The translations under genes were made by a program, and so were the position numbers. Below are positions 9,296 through 17,981 of a stretch of 58,684 bases of DNA, one piece after another. This stretch comes from Peptococcaceae bacterium (lineage in GTDB: Bacteria > Bacillota > Peptococcia > Peptococcales > Peptococcaceae): assembly GCA_019420345.1 (NCBI GenBank), contig JAHZHI010000022.1:1-58684 (forward strand). Reading direction: 5' to 3'. The stretch's first letter is position 1. Each line of letters opens with the position of its first letter. The notes beneath the pieces were generated by a model, which saw only the letters and a list, made by a program, of their open reading frames with translations, was not told the DNA's origin and did not search any database.

Positions 9296-9324
9296 TTGAC
9301 GTTGCATCTGCTTATTGATATAAT
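9296..9324 (+). promoter_or_regulatory. Strong promoter of the SLH amidohydrolase gene
   Basis: TTGACG and TATAAT are separated by 17 bases. The transcript would have a leader of about 130 bases. The leader contains complementary AGGAGC and GCTCCT segments (about 9366 and 9414) flanking an internal AAGGAGG that is not the real ribosome site, so a folded leader is possible. Confidence 0.7.
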
Positions 9325-9463
9325 AAAAATCAGTTATGACATTAAGGTCATTTTAAGGTTTATAAAGGAGCCTCATAATTCGTCAACAAGGAGGAACGAC
9401 CAAACGGCACATGAGCTCCTAACAATATCATGAATCATTGCAAAATAGGGAGGTTAGATTACA

Positions 9464-12082
9464 ATGACGCGATCAAACAAAAAACGTAGTAGAAAAGCTG
9501 TCAGCCTTTTAGTAACTGTTTCCATGTTGTTGACCTTAATACCAATCGCAAGTTTCGCTGAAGACACGCCACCACCGATTTTTTCAGATGTTGCCAACGA
9601 CGCATGGTATAAAGAAGCTGTCGACTATGCAACAACCAATGGTCTTCTTGTTGGTGTGGCTGATGATCAATTTGGGCCAGAGCAAAATGTAACTCGTGGC
9701 ATGGTTGTTACCGTTATGTGGCGACAAAGCGGCTCACCGCAAAATGATGGCCAATCCTCATTCACAGACGTTTCAGCTGATCAATGGTATGCGCAGGCCG
9801 TTTCCTGGGGTGCTGAACAAGGCATGGTCGGCGGCTACGATGCGAAAACCTTTGGACCAAACGATCCTGTAACACGAGAACAGCTCGTCGCATTTATGCA
9901 GCGTTTTGCTGAAAAGAACGATGAAAATGTTGCTACCAGTGATGATGCAATTCTTGACAAATTCTCTGATGCCAACACCGTTTCTGACTGGGCAAAAAAT
10001 GCTGTTATCTGGGGTTTGGAAAACAAGATAATTGGTGGTATGACCGACACCTTGCTCGCGCCACAAAACAGTGCAACCAGAGCACAATATGCCACCATCC
10101 TCATGCGAACGGGGGCAACCATTTCTGACGAAATTGATCTCAGCAATTATGATAAGGTAACTTATTATCATAATGGTGACATTATCACTGCCGATGAAAA
10201 TACTGGTGAAGATGAAAATGGTGCACCAATTTATGCAAAAGCTGTACTTGCCGGTGATGGTTACATTATCGCTGTTGCCTATAGCGATGAAGACGTTGCC
10301 AAATTAGAAACGCTCTTGGCTGATGCGGATTATGAAGACGTCGATCTGAAAGGTGAAACCATGATCCCCGCTTTCGTTGATGCCCATAGCCATATTGACA
10401 GTGTAGGTCGTTATGTTAGTGCATCTCCTTCAGCAGGTGTAACAAGTTTAGAAAATCTTGTTGCAATCGGTAAAAAAGATTTTGACGCTTGGGTAAACGA
10501 CCATACTTATGACAGTGTATACGGCCCTATTGAACCAGGCGGCAAAAATTGGTTTATAACCAGTGGTTATGACAATACTGCATTCGTTGATGGCTGGGAA
10601 GAAATGGGTTTAGCACCATATGCTATGCCTACCAAAGAAGTCTTAGACATGATCTCCACCGACTATCCTATTATGTATAGCCATGCAAGCGGACACTTGT
10701 CCGTTGTTAACAGCTTAGGGATGGAACTTTTAGAAAAAGCTGTTAAAGAAAAAGGATTAGAAGACTTTGCAAATCCGGACGTCAACTGGCCAAAAGATGA
10801 AAACGGTGAATACACCGGATTGTTGAATGAAAACGGTAGTTTTGTTATTTCACAACTCGGATTTAATTCAACCGAATCAACCAGAACAGCAAGTCCTTCC
10901 ACTGTATTGGAAAATGCAATGGATGTCTATGCTAGTTATGGCATCGCTAGTGGCATTATCGGTGGTGGCGGCGGTGATAGAACTGCACTAATGGAAGGAA
11001 TTCCAGAAGACGAGCGCATCATCGATATCACCAGTTTGGTTGGTTATGACCAACGCGCTGAAGTTCTTAACGGCACCACGACTGCAAACAGTACATACAA
11101 CGATGACTACAACCTAAAATATGGCGCTGTAAAAATGTTCTTAGATGGTTCTCCACAAGGAAAAACGGCTTGGTTTGCTGTTGACGAAAACGACCCATCC
11201 GGCGGCGGATACTATCGCGATGCCAATGAAACACTGCTTACCAATGAAGATGCAAGCAATGCTTGGTGGTGGGGTGAAGCAGAAGGTAAAATTATCGATT
11301 CCGAAGTTTTGACTGAAAGATTCACCAATCTTATGAAGGAAGGCGTCCAATTCCATTGCCACGCTAATGGTACCGGTGCCATTCAACAATTCATTGATTG
11401 CTACAGAAATGCGCTGATCGCTAATGGCGTAGATTTGAATGATAAGGAAGCTATAAAAGCCATGCAAGACAGAATTCGTCCCGTTATCATTCATAGCCAA
11501 ACCATTACCGACAAACAGTTACAAGAATGTAAAGATCTCGGGCTTAACATTTCTTATTTCACTGATCATGTTTTCTATTACGGAGACTACCATCTCTACT
11601 CAACCTTAGGTCCTGACAGAGGGCAACGTATCAGTCCAATGCGCGATACTCTGGCAGACGATATGGGAATCAACGTCACTATGCACCAAGATAGTCCAGT
11701 TGCACCACCAAAGATGCTCTTCTCTGTCTACAATGCCGCAACCCGCATCACCAGAGATGGCCAAGCGATTGGCCGTGGGTCTGCAGACGGTTCCAGTGAC
11801 AACGATCAACGCATCACCGATTGGAGCAACAAGCAATATGATACGCGTGATGAACGTATTAGTGCTTACGAAGCATTAAAATGCGTTACCATCAATAGCG
11901 CATGGCAAAACTTTGATGAAGATATAAAGGGCTCCATCAGCGTTGGAAAACAAGCCGACTTTGCGATTCTCAATGTCAACCCTCTAACTCAAGAATTCTT
12001 AGGATTAACTCCTCAAGAAGTTCAAAATGGACAATTCGTTGAACAAACCATCAATAATGACACTGTTATTTTTGAAAAATAG
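9464..12082 (+). CDS. Secreted SLH-anchored metal-dependent amidohydrolase (YtcJ-like)
   Basis: The 872-residue protein has a signal peptide (about 1-32, cleavage after ASFA). Three S-layer-homology repeats follow (about 38-90, 98-150, 166-216; for example FSDVANDAWYKEAVDYA and VTREQLVAFMQRFA). The rest is an amidohydrolase-3 domain of the YtcJ type. Metal-site residues are visible: His308 and His310 (DAHSH), Lys557, His631 and His633 (FHCHANG), His677 (IIHSQ) and Asp743 (HQDSP). A C-terminal composite beta-strand closes with GKQADFAILNVNP. Related enzymes are usually cytosolic, so the surface anchor is unusual. AGGGAGG precedes the start. The substrate is unknown. Confidence 0.9.
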   Translation: MTRSNKKRSRKAVSLLVTVSMLLTLIPIASFAEDTPPPIFSDVANDAWYKEAVDYATTNGLLVGVADDQFGPEQNVTRGMVVTVMWRQSGSPQNDGQSSFTDVSADQWYAQAVSWGAEQGMVGGYDAKTFGPNDPVTREQLVAFMQRFAEKNDENVATSDDAILDKFSDANTVSDWAKNAVIWGLENKIIGGMTDTLLAPQNSATRAQYATILMRTGATISDEIDLSNYDKVTYYHNGDIITADENTGEDENGAPIYAKAVLAGDGYIIAVAYSDEDVAKLETLLADADYEDVDLKGETMIPAFVDAHSHIDSVGRYVSASPSAGVTSLENLVAIGKKDFDAWVNDHTYDSVYGPIEPGGKNWFITSGYDNTAFVDGWEEMGLAPYAMPTKEVLDMISTDYPIMYSHASGHLSVVNSLGMELLEKAVKEKGLEDFANPDVNWPKDENGEYTGLLNENGSFVISQLGFNSTESTRTASPSTVLENAMDVYASYGIASGIIGGGGGDRTALMEGIPEDERIIDITSLVGYDQRAEVLNGTTTANSTYNDDYNLKYGAVKMFLDGSPQGKTAWFAVDENDPSGGGYYRDANETLLTNEDASNAWWWGEAEGKIIDSEVLTERFTNLMKEGVQFHCHANGTGAIQQFIDCYRNALIANGVDLNDKEAIKAMQDRIRPVIIHSQTITDKQLQECKDLGLNISYFTDHVFYYGDYHLYSTLGPDRGQRISPMRDTLADDMGINVTMHQDSPVAPPKMLFSVYNAATRITRDGQAIGRGSADGSSDNDQRITDWSNKQYDTRDERISAYEALKCVTINSAWQNFDEDIKGSISVGKQADFAILNVNPLTQEFLGLTPQEVQNGQFVEQTINNDTVIFEK

Positions 12083-12146
12083 TTTGATCGTGTCTCTCCT
12101 TTGGAACCATGACATATTCTCACAATAAAACGTGTCATGATCCACT

Positions 12147-12175
12147 ACACGCACCCAAACGGGTGCGTGTTTTTA
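12147..12175 (+). terminator. Terminator of the SLH amidohydrolase gene
   Basis: ACACGCACCC and its exact complement enclose an AAAC loop and are followed by a T-run. Confidence 0.85.
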
Positions 12176-12187
12176 TGTGCAAACACA

Positions 12188-12232
12188 AAAACAGCAAGGA
12201 CCTTTCTGGCGACAGGTGCCTTGCTGTTTTTT
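12188..12232 (-). terminator. Terminator of the HD hydrolase gene
   Basis: AAAACAGCAAGG and its exact complement flank a 19-base loop. T-rich tails on both strands make it usable in both directions. Confidence 0.75.
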
Positions 12233-12887
12233 AGATGACGCGTTCTTTGTTGATGACAAGTGCAAACTCACAGCCGAGTTGTTCGGCGGCTTTGCGGCAA
12301 AGGATCATGCGTTCGAGAAAGATCTCAAAGTAATCCATGACGGAGCAAACCGATTTGTCGAGTTTCAGTGATGCTTGGATGAGATGTTTGTCGACTTTAA
12401 CAACACTTTGCTTGACGGCGAAGTTGACGCGGTCGTGTTTATCAAAGGTTGATGCATCTTTATTGCGCACGCGGGTTTGACGCACGTCGGTCTTATCGGC
12501 GATGATGATGGCCGCAGTGACGGCATCGACTGGGTAAGCGTTTGGCTCGTCGTGATTGCCAATGGCGGTAATGACGGCGGCGACATCTTCCGGCTTCATG
12601 CCCATGTGATCGAGAATGCGCATTGCCATGAGCGCGCCCGTCTGCGCATGGTCATGACGATTGACGACGTTACCGATGTCGTGCATGTAACCAGCAATGC
12701 GAGCAATCTCAATGTCGTGTTTTGGATAGTCCAAGTCTTTGAGGATCTTTCCAGCCACCGATGCCACATGCGTTACATGTGCAAAACTGTGTTCGGTAAA
12801 ACCCATGCCCATGAGGGTGCGGTCTGCTTTCTCAATGTACACGCGAATGGTTTCATCGTTTTTAATGTCTTCAAATTTAATTTTCAA
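12231..12887 (-). CDS. HD-domain phosphohydrolase
   Basis: The product (218 residues) carries an HD fold: His in HSFAHVTHVA, the paired GYMHDIGN, and later a GNHDE segment. This arrangement is typical of small metal-dependent phosphohydrolases acting on nucleotides. The TTG start beginning LKIKFEDI is preferred because GGGAGG lies upstream of it, whereas the upstream ATG, 39 bases earlier, has no ribosome site. The gene is monocistronic. The substrate is not predictable from sequence. Confidence 0.8.
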   Translation of the reverse strand: MKIKFEDIKNDETIRVYIEKADRTLMGMGFTEHSFAHVTHVASVAGKILKDLDYPKHDIEIARIAGYMHDIGNVVNRHDHAQTGALMAMRILDHMGMKPEDVAAVITAIGNHDEPNAYPVDAVTAAIIIADKTDVRQTRVRNKDASTFDKHDRVNFAVKQSVVKVDKHLIQASLKLDKSVCSVMDYFEIFLERMILCRKAAEQLGCEFALVINKERVI

Positions 12888-12994
12888 TGTGCAATATTCC
12901 TCCCTTCTTTTTAACACTTTAGACATCTTAACATAAGATTGTTGCGATCATTACAGGATTTTGGTAAAGATTTTGTAAAGTTTTACCAGCGCAC

Positions 12995-13024
12995 AAAAAA
13001 GCAGAACCTGCGAACAGGTTCTGT
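12995..13024 (-). terminator. Terminator of the AprAB-like / DASS operon
   Basis: AGAACCTG and its complement enclose a four-base loop, followed on the minus strand by GCTTTTTTG. Confidence 0.8.
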
Positions 13025-13044
13025 CAAATGCCGACATTTTCACC

Positions 13045-14505
13045 TTACTGGAACAGGAACAACGCGTATGGAATACCTGCCACCCAGGAAACGATCATTG
13101 AGGAGATAACGATGAGGAAACCATACTTGTAAATGTCTGTCGTCCGACACCATTGTGTGTTGCCATGAAGGAGAGCCGCCATTGGTGAAGCGGCTGGCGT
13201 AAGCAGCGCAAAATGGCAAGTGAAAACGAGCAGTGAAGTCAACGCCAATGGTGCAATGCCAAGCTGCAAGGCGAATGGATAGAACACCGGCAAGAGGATC
13301 GCACCAACAACGTTATTAACCGCAAAGTTGGTGATGACAACCGCTGCGAACACAGCAATCATCAGGAATGTAAGAGCGGAACGCCCTTCGAAGAGCGGGC
13401 TGAGCACTTTCAAGAGGAAATCGGTGACACCAGTTTCATCCGCAGTGAGCACACTGGACAGTGGCATGACGACGGCGGTCAGCATGAGCACGTCCCATTG
13501 CATGCCTTTGCTGCAGACTTCTTTGAAGTTCAAAATCGGTTTGCCATCCACTTTCAAAGCGCACATTATAGCAACCAAAATCATGGCCGTGCCAACGGCG
13601 TCAAGTTTTTTCAGAATAGCTGCCAGGAAAAAGGTTTGTGGCAGTACACTTGGCACCAAAAGCAGCACAATAAGGATAGCTACAAAAATAAGAATGGCTT
13701 TCTGCTGTTTATTCAGCGACAGATCCACATCTTTGAAGGAATCTTCGTTGAGGTTTTTCAACAGCGACACATCGATGTGGAACACGAGCTTGCCCAGCAA
13801 AGTAAATACGAGAATACAAAGCAGGCAAAGTGGTAAAGTAAAGCAAGTATAGGTGAGGTAATTGACACTGAGACCAGAAAGGTCTTTTAAGATGCCGAAA
13901 ACAAGAATCCCAACCGGACGAAATGGGAATACAGAAAGCCCAAAGGTTGCAGCCATAACCACGCCCACAACCATGAAGGATGGGAATGGCTGATAAGGTT
14001 TGTAACCTACTTGATTACAGATGCTGTACCAAATTGACCAGCAAATGATGATCGTTGGAATGGTACTGGTTACCGCAGCCAAAAGGAACGCTGCCCCAAG
14101 GAATACAAAGGTAAACACCCAAGGCTTGCCCAGTACCCATTTGCGGGTGATGAGGAACATCGCAATGAAGCGGCTGACACCAGACTGTTCAACAATACCA
14201 GCAACAACAATCATGAAGAAGATGAGCATCTGGGTGGTGCTCCCCCAGCCACCTGCCAGCACATCAGCCACTGACATGCCGCCGATGAGCACGAGTGCTA
14301 CACAGCCAATAATGCTCGGCCAAATAAGGCCCATGGTCATCCAGCCAAACAACAGGCCAATAAAAATCCCAACAATGTTCATGCCCAAAGGGGTAATCGG
14401 TTCAATTGGTGGAAGCTGACCAAAACCAAACATAATAACAACAGTAATAAGTGCTTTAATATAATACGATGTATTTTTTGCGGCAGGTGCCGTCGATGCA
14501 GACAT
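13045..14505 (-). CDS. DASS/SLC13-family anion transporter 1
   Basis: This 486-residue membrane protein has about 11-13 hydrophobic segments and belongs to the divalent anion:sodium symporter (DASS/CitT) superfamily. The second substrate-loop region reads NFAVNNVVGA followed by TPAASPMAALLHG; the first pore motif reads TSTIPT rather than the classical SNT. The MSAST start is taken because AAGGGGG precedes it; the longer reading adds 27 residues that are not membrane-like. It is the last gene after the AprB-like ferredoxin and AprA-like flavoprotein, so it probably moves their substrate or product. Sulfate, sulfonates and dicarboxylates are all possible. Confidence 0.88.
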   Translation of the reverse strand: MSASTAPAAKNTSYYIKALITVVIMFGFGQLPPIEPITPLGMNIVGIFIGLLFGWMTMGLIWPSIIGCVALVLIGGMSVADVLAGGWGSTTQMLIFFMIVVAGIVEQSGVSRFIAMFLITRKWVLGKPWVFTFVFLGAAFLLAAVTSTIPTIIICWSIWYSICNQVGYKPYQPFPSFMVVGVVMAATFGLSVFPFRPVGILVFGILKDLSGLSVNYLTYTCFTLPLCLLCILVFTLLGKLVFHIDVSLLKNLNEDSFKDVDLSLNKQQKAILIFVAILIVLLLVPSVLPQTFFLAAILKKLDAVGTAMILVAIMCALKVDGKPILNFKEVCSKGMQWDVLMLTAVVMPLSSVLTADETGVTDFLLKVLSPLFEGRSALTFLMIAVFAAVVITNFAVNNVVGAILLPVFYPFALQLGIAPLALTSLLVFTCHFALLTPAASPMAALLHGNTQWCRTTDIYKYGFLIVISSMIVSWVAGIPYALFLFQ

Positions 14506-14528
14506 GAGTAATACCCCCTTATGAAAAC

Positions 14529-14574
14529 AGGCGCTTCTCTCTTTCGCGGTTGTGTGTCCAAGAGAGAAGCGCCT
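14529..14574 (-). promoter_or_regulatory. Intercistronic 15-bp perfect hairpin
   Basis: Two 15-base arms beginning AGGCGCTTCTCTCTT are perfectly complementary around a 16-base loop. The hairpin lies between the flavoprotein stop and the transporter start and is followed on the minus strand by GTTTTC. It may act as a partial terminator or an RNA stabiliser that sets different levels for the two gene products. Confidence 0.7.
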
Positions 14575-14589
14575 TATTTCGTTCATTGA

Positions 14590-16272
14590 TTAGCGAATCT
14601 TTTCGCGGAATTCAAGTTTAAAGGTGCCATCCTTTTCTTTTTCAATGGTCTGGAATTTATTACCAAGTAATGGATTGGTGAAGGTGTAGTCGGAACGGCG
14701 ATGGCAGCGACCACGAGATTCTTTGCGGTTTTCGCTCATCAGGGCAACGGCTTCACCAACATCGATAAGGTCGAACACTTCAAGGGCACGCATCAATTCA
14801 TGTGCGTTGTCGGCCTTCATCTGTGCACGTGCATATTTGCGCAGGTCACGAATGTATTTCAAACCGGCCTTCATGAGGCTTTCGGAACGCAGTTTCATGC
14901 CGACATATTCACGCATGATCTGCTGCAGCATGGAGTTGGCTTCTTTCCACGTTGCACCTTCTGGACGGCTGAACAAATCATTGATCAAAGTAATTTCTTC
15001 ATCGATCACTGGGTTGCCTTCAACAGAAACATCATCAACAGTCTTAGCATAAGCGCTGGCGCTTTCACCACAAATCTGACCAAAAACAGCTGCACTGGTG
15101 ATATCGCCGCGAACGTTACCGGTTGCGTTACCAGCAGCGTACAGACCTGGGATGGATGCACTGCCATCAATGCCAATGTCAAGGCCACGGCCGGTGAAGT
15201 TGTACTCAAAAGTACCAAATTCAACCATTTCCTTGCGCAGATCGATGTTGTACTGATCCAGATAATCCACGATGGAGGAATCCCCTTCGGAAAGGAAGGC
15301 GTTCATCATGTAATCCATATCGTCTGGATTGGTTTCACTGCAGTTCATATACACTGGACCGCTGCCGTCTTCCATCTTTTCTTCGAAAACGTTCTGCCAA
15401 ATATCAGCGGTAACGTCGCCCAATTCTTTGGTAGGCTTGGTAACGAATGGACCAACTGGCTTGCCATCAAAGTCGGTGAGTACCCCGATCCAGGTAGCTT
15501 TCCCGGCACGTGCGAAATATTTAGGGCCGGAATGAACGTATGGCAAATCAAGATTAACCAGTTTTGCACCAGCACGCAGCGCCATAGCCTGACCGCCGCC
15601 AGTATCAGCTGGGCAGTTGGCAACGTTGAATGGGTATGCTGGGTTCACGCCAGGATAGAGGCGCAGCGCATTCCCGGTGGTGATGATCACTGCCTTCGTC
15701 TGGAACGTGATCAGTTCTGGTTCTTCATTGGCAACATTGATACCAAGAGCACCAATGACACGGCCTTCGTCGTTGGTCAACAACTGATGCACAACAGTCT
15801 TATTCATAATCTTCGCGCCGCAGGATTTTGCTTTCTTGGTCAGTAATGGCTTCTGATCTTTGCCATCATACTTCAAATGATAACGTCTACGGCCTGGCAT
15901 CGAGTGACCAAGGAATTGGTATTCGCCAGTAGGGCGCATATTGATACCGTAGGATTCCCACTTCTGAACCAGTTCAAACGAACGTTTCATCATCAAACGC
16001 AGCAAATCGTAATCCTGCTGTGGCCCGATGAGGGTTTCTGTGACTTCACGAATGATTTCATTAAAATCGTCGCCGTGGTATTCTGGAATGTAGCAAATAA
16101 AGTGGTCGTTACCCGTTGCACCGCAGCCGGAACGTCTGGTGTCCGCTTTTTCAGCAACGATGACGTCTGCACCTTGTTCTGCTGCTGCGATCGCAGCCTG
16201 CATCCCGGCGATCCCACCGCCGACAACCAACACATCTGTTTTTACGACATCCTGTCTCACATTGAGTTTCAT
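14590..16272 (-). CDS. AprA/fumarate-reductase-like FAD flavoprotein
   Basis: The 560-residue protein has a Rossmann FAD site near its N-terminus (DVLVVGGGIAGMQAA) followed by RSGCGATGNDH. The second FAD region near residue 380 reads GLYAAGNATG. Late motifs GSGPVYMN and ESRGRCHRRSDY resemble the adenylylsulfate reductase alpha / fumarate reductase superfamily, though it is about 100 residues shorter than Desulfovibrio AprA. It has no signal peptide and no covalent-FMN domain, so it is cytosolic or membrane-peripheral. The ATG after AAAGGGG is chosen over a TTG six bases earlier. It begins two bases after the ferredoxin stop, so the two are surely partners. The substrate is unassigned. Confidence 0.85.
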   Translation of the reverse strand: MKLNVRQDVVKTDVLVVGGGIAGMQAAIAAAEQGADVIVAEKADTRRSGCGATGNDHFICYIPEYHGDDFNEIIREVTETLIGPQQDYDLLRLMMKRSFELVQKWESYGINMRPTGEYQFLGHSMPGRRRYHLKYDGKDQKPLLTKKAKSCGAKIMNKTVVHQLLTNDEGRVIGALGINVANEEPELITFQTKAVIITTGNALRLYPGVNPAYPFNVANCPADTGGGQAMALRAGAKLVNLDLPYVHSGPKYFARAGKATWIGVLTDFDGKPVGPFVTKPTKELGDVTADIWQNVFEEKMEDGSGPVYMNCSETNPDDMDYMMNAFLSEGDSSIVDYLDQYNIDLRKEMVEFGTFEYNFTGRGLDIGIDGSASIPGLYAAGNATGNVRGDITSAAVFGQICGESASAYAKTVDDVSVEGNPVIDEEITLINDLFSRPEGATWKEANSMLQQIMREYVGMKLRSESLMKAGLKYIRDLRKYARAQMKADNAHELMRALEVFDLIDVGEAVALMSENRKESRGRCHRRSDYTFTNPLLGNKFQTIEKEKDGTFKLEFREKIR

Positions 16273-16274
16273 GA

Positions 16275-16523
16275 TCAAACGCCCCTTTCTTCTTTATTCA
16301 CTTCGATATGCAGCATCATATGAGACAATGGATATCTAAGTTTGATGGCTTGTTTTGGACAATCAATAGCACATGCACGGCAGTGCCAGCATTCTTCAGG
16401 ATACTGAACAACAATCTCCTTTTCGTTGTTCTCATCGACCTTCACATGGATAACATCCAATGGGCAGATCTGGGCACAAGTCCCACATTTGATACAAAGA
16501 TCTCGATCAATTACCGGTGGCAT
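16275..16523 (-). CDS. AprB-like 2x[4Fe-4S] ferredoxin
   Basis: The 82-residue protein carries two cluster motifs, CIKCGTCAQICP and CWHCRACAIDCP. The spacing around PEECWHC resembles the beta subunit of adenylylsulfate reductase more than a simple clostridial ferredoxin. The long C-terminal tail that wraps the AprA subunit in true AprB is missing. The start at MPPVID follows GAGGAG with ten bases spacing. It is the first gene of the operon and should transfer electrons to or from the flavoprotein. Confidence 0.88.
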   Translation of the reverse strand: MPPVIDRDLCIKCGTCAQICPLDVIHVKVDENNEKEIVVQYPEECWHCRACAIDCPKQAIKLRYPLSHMMLHIEVNKEERGV

Positions 16524-17048
16524 AATCAACACACTCCTCTAAAATAAGTTTTATTTTTGTTATCTATCTCCTTTGTTGTTTATAGTTTATAACAGTCTAT
16601 TTTATTTGTTAACTTCCCGCTCCTTATGCCGCCCATTCCCAACGGGCATAATGCCTTAACCATCGCTTATAGCGGCAACGCCCGTCGTAAAAAATTCTGA
16701 ATTACGTCGCCAACATCGCTTAATTTTCTCAGTCCAATAAAGAAAATATCCCGCAAAATTACGAAGGTTGGACGTATCGATACCGTATTGTCCCGCATCT
16801 GTTTGGCAACCGCTATGACCTGCCTGCACGTCTTTAATGCTGCGATGCATTCACAAGCAGCCTTCTTGCATATGAGCATAAAAAAAGCGCCCCACGGCGC
16901 TGTCTTGCTGTTAACAATCTCGAGCATCTGCACCAGAGGCATTGATCATAAAATTGGGGAGCATTTTGGTAGCTGCAGCGTTGGAAATGCTCCCCATAAC
17001 ATTTCTGCGATGGCTTTGGCGCTGATCGTTTTTTGCTTGCTGCACGCA
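16524..17048. other. About 525-base intergenic region with two hairpins
   Basis: No convincing gene was found. It holds the unresolved promoter region of the ferredoxin operon, a perfect 11-base inverted repeat (GGGGAGCATTT at 16956-16966 with its complement at 16985-16995), and an intrinsic terminator at 16879-16901. Open frames of 60-95 codons here lack ribosome sites and cross the terminator. A small minus-strand RNA ending at that terminator is possible. Confidence 0.5.
16879..16901 (-). terminator. Orphan minus-strand terminator
   Basis: AGCGCC and GGCGCT enclose CCAC-type loop bases, followed on the minus strand by seven T. No gene is recognised directly upstream, which suggests a short unannotated transcript. 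Confidence 0.65.
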
Positions 17049-17080
17049 AAAAGGGGCGCCGCTTCTTGCGGCAGCCCCTT
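17047..17080 (-). terminator. Terminator of the carbonic anhydrase gene
   Basis: AAGGGGC and GCCCCTT with an inner paired CCGC/GCGG form the stem, and a T-run follows on the minus strand. Confidence 0.8.
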
Positions 17081-17089
17081 CAACTGCAA

Positions 17090-17659
17090 TTACTGTTCGA
17101 TGGCCTCTGCAGCGTGGTCGCAGACCAGCGTCATACCACCTGTGTAGCTGTCCATCACATAACCGGACACATGCACGTCCTTTGGCACCAGCGGGTGATT
17201 GACGACAACTTCTACCGATTCTGCAACGGATTTTTCCACCGTTTCAAAACCAGCAAGCCAGCGTTCAAAATCAATGCCGCAATAGCGCATAAGATCGATG
17301 GCCTGCTGCCGCACGCCACGCTTCTTCATTTCTTCCAGCATTTCATCGCTGTCGATATGGCTGACGCCGCAGTCGGTGTGACCGATGACCATGATTTCTT
17401 CCACACCCAGCTCGTAAATGGCAACAAGCAAACTGCGCATGGCGCTGCCGAATGGGCTGGAGATCACACCGCCAGCATTCTTGATGATCTTGGCGTCGCC
17501 GTTCTTAATGCCCAGCGCTGCCGGCAGCAGTTCAATCAGCCGCGTATCCATGCAAGTCACGATGGCCAGCTTTTTATTCGGATATTTATCGGTGGCAAAC
17601 TGTTCGTAGTCTTTGTTCGCCACAAATTGTTTGTTGTACGCAAGAATCTCTTCGATCAT
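17090..17659 (-). CDS. Beta-class carbonic anhydrase
   Basis: The 189-residue enzyme interconverts CO2 and bicarbonate. Zinc ligands and the catalytic dyad are visible: Cys36, Asp38 and Arg40 in TCMDTR, and His94 and Cys97 in GHTDCG. The length and the lack of a signal peptide fit a cytosolic type II-like beta enzyme. AAGGAAGGG precedes the ATG. The gene is monocistronic. Confidence 0.93.
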   Translation of the reverse strand: MIEEILAYNKQFVANKDYEQFATDKYPNKKLAIVTCMDTRLIELLPAALGIKNGDAKIIKNAGGVISSPFGSAMRSLLVAIYELGVEEIMVIGHTDCGVSHIDSDEMLEEMKKRGVRQQAIDLMRYCGIDFERWLAGFETVEKSVAESVEVVVNHPLVPKDVHVSGYVMDSYTGGMTLVCDHAAEAIEQ

Positions 17660-17811
17660 GAATTACCCTTCCTTTTCCAATAAATGATCCGCCGCCCATG
17701 CAGCAGAATTTTTCTTTCTAGTGTAGAACAAAGCTTGTGGTTTTTCAAGGCAAGATGCCTGCGCCAAAAAATCCTGATGCACACACGCTGAGACAAACAA
17801 CTGGCACACGG

Positions 17812-17923
17812 GAAAGTACCGCACTTCAAGGTACGTACTTTGCTTTTTGCTTCATTCTTGTTATGATGGTCATGCTGCCTTGTATGGCTGCGCTGAAAAA
17901 ACACAGCCGCAAAGGCAGCTTTT
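17812..17923 (+). promoter_or_regulatory. Structured leader upstream of the MATE gene
   Basis: Two terminator-like hairpins precede the gene. The first pairs AAAGTAC with GTACTTT and is followed by GCTTTTTGC. The second pairs GCTGCCTT/GGCTG with CAGCC/AAGGCAGC and is followed by TTTTATTTC. This could be an attenuator or an unrecognised riboswitch; no known aptamer consensus was identified. Confidence 0.45.
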
Positions 17924-17981
17924 ATTTCAAAGAAAGGTTGAAAGCGACAGCTTCTCCGCTTGGTTGCTTCATATATTGACA

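Noticed and set aside
9411..9422. Three-codon frame in the leader of the SLH amidohydrolase gene
   Set aside because: The spacing from AAGGAGG to the ATG is too long and the frame too short; more likely part of a folded leader.
16594..16599. AGTCTA half-site upstream of the AprB-like ferredoxin gene
   Set aside because: Only one arm of the palindrome is present and no -10 box lies at the expected distance, so the operon was not added to the putative regulon.
16667..16942. 91-codon minus-strand frame in the ferredoxin-carbonic anhydrase gap
   Set aside because: It has no ribosome site and runs through a strong intrinsic terminator. No family was recognised.
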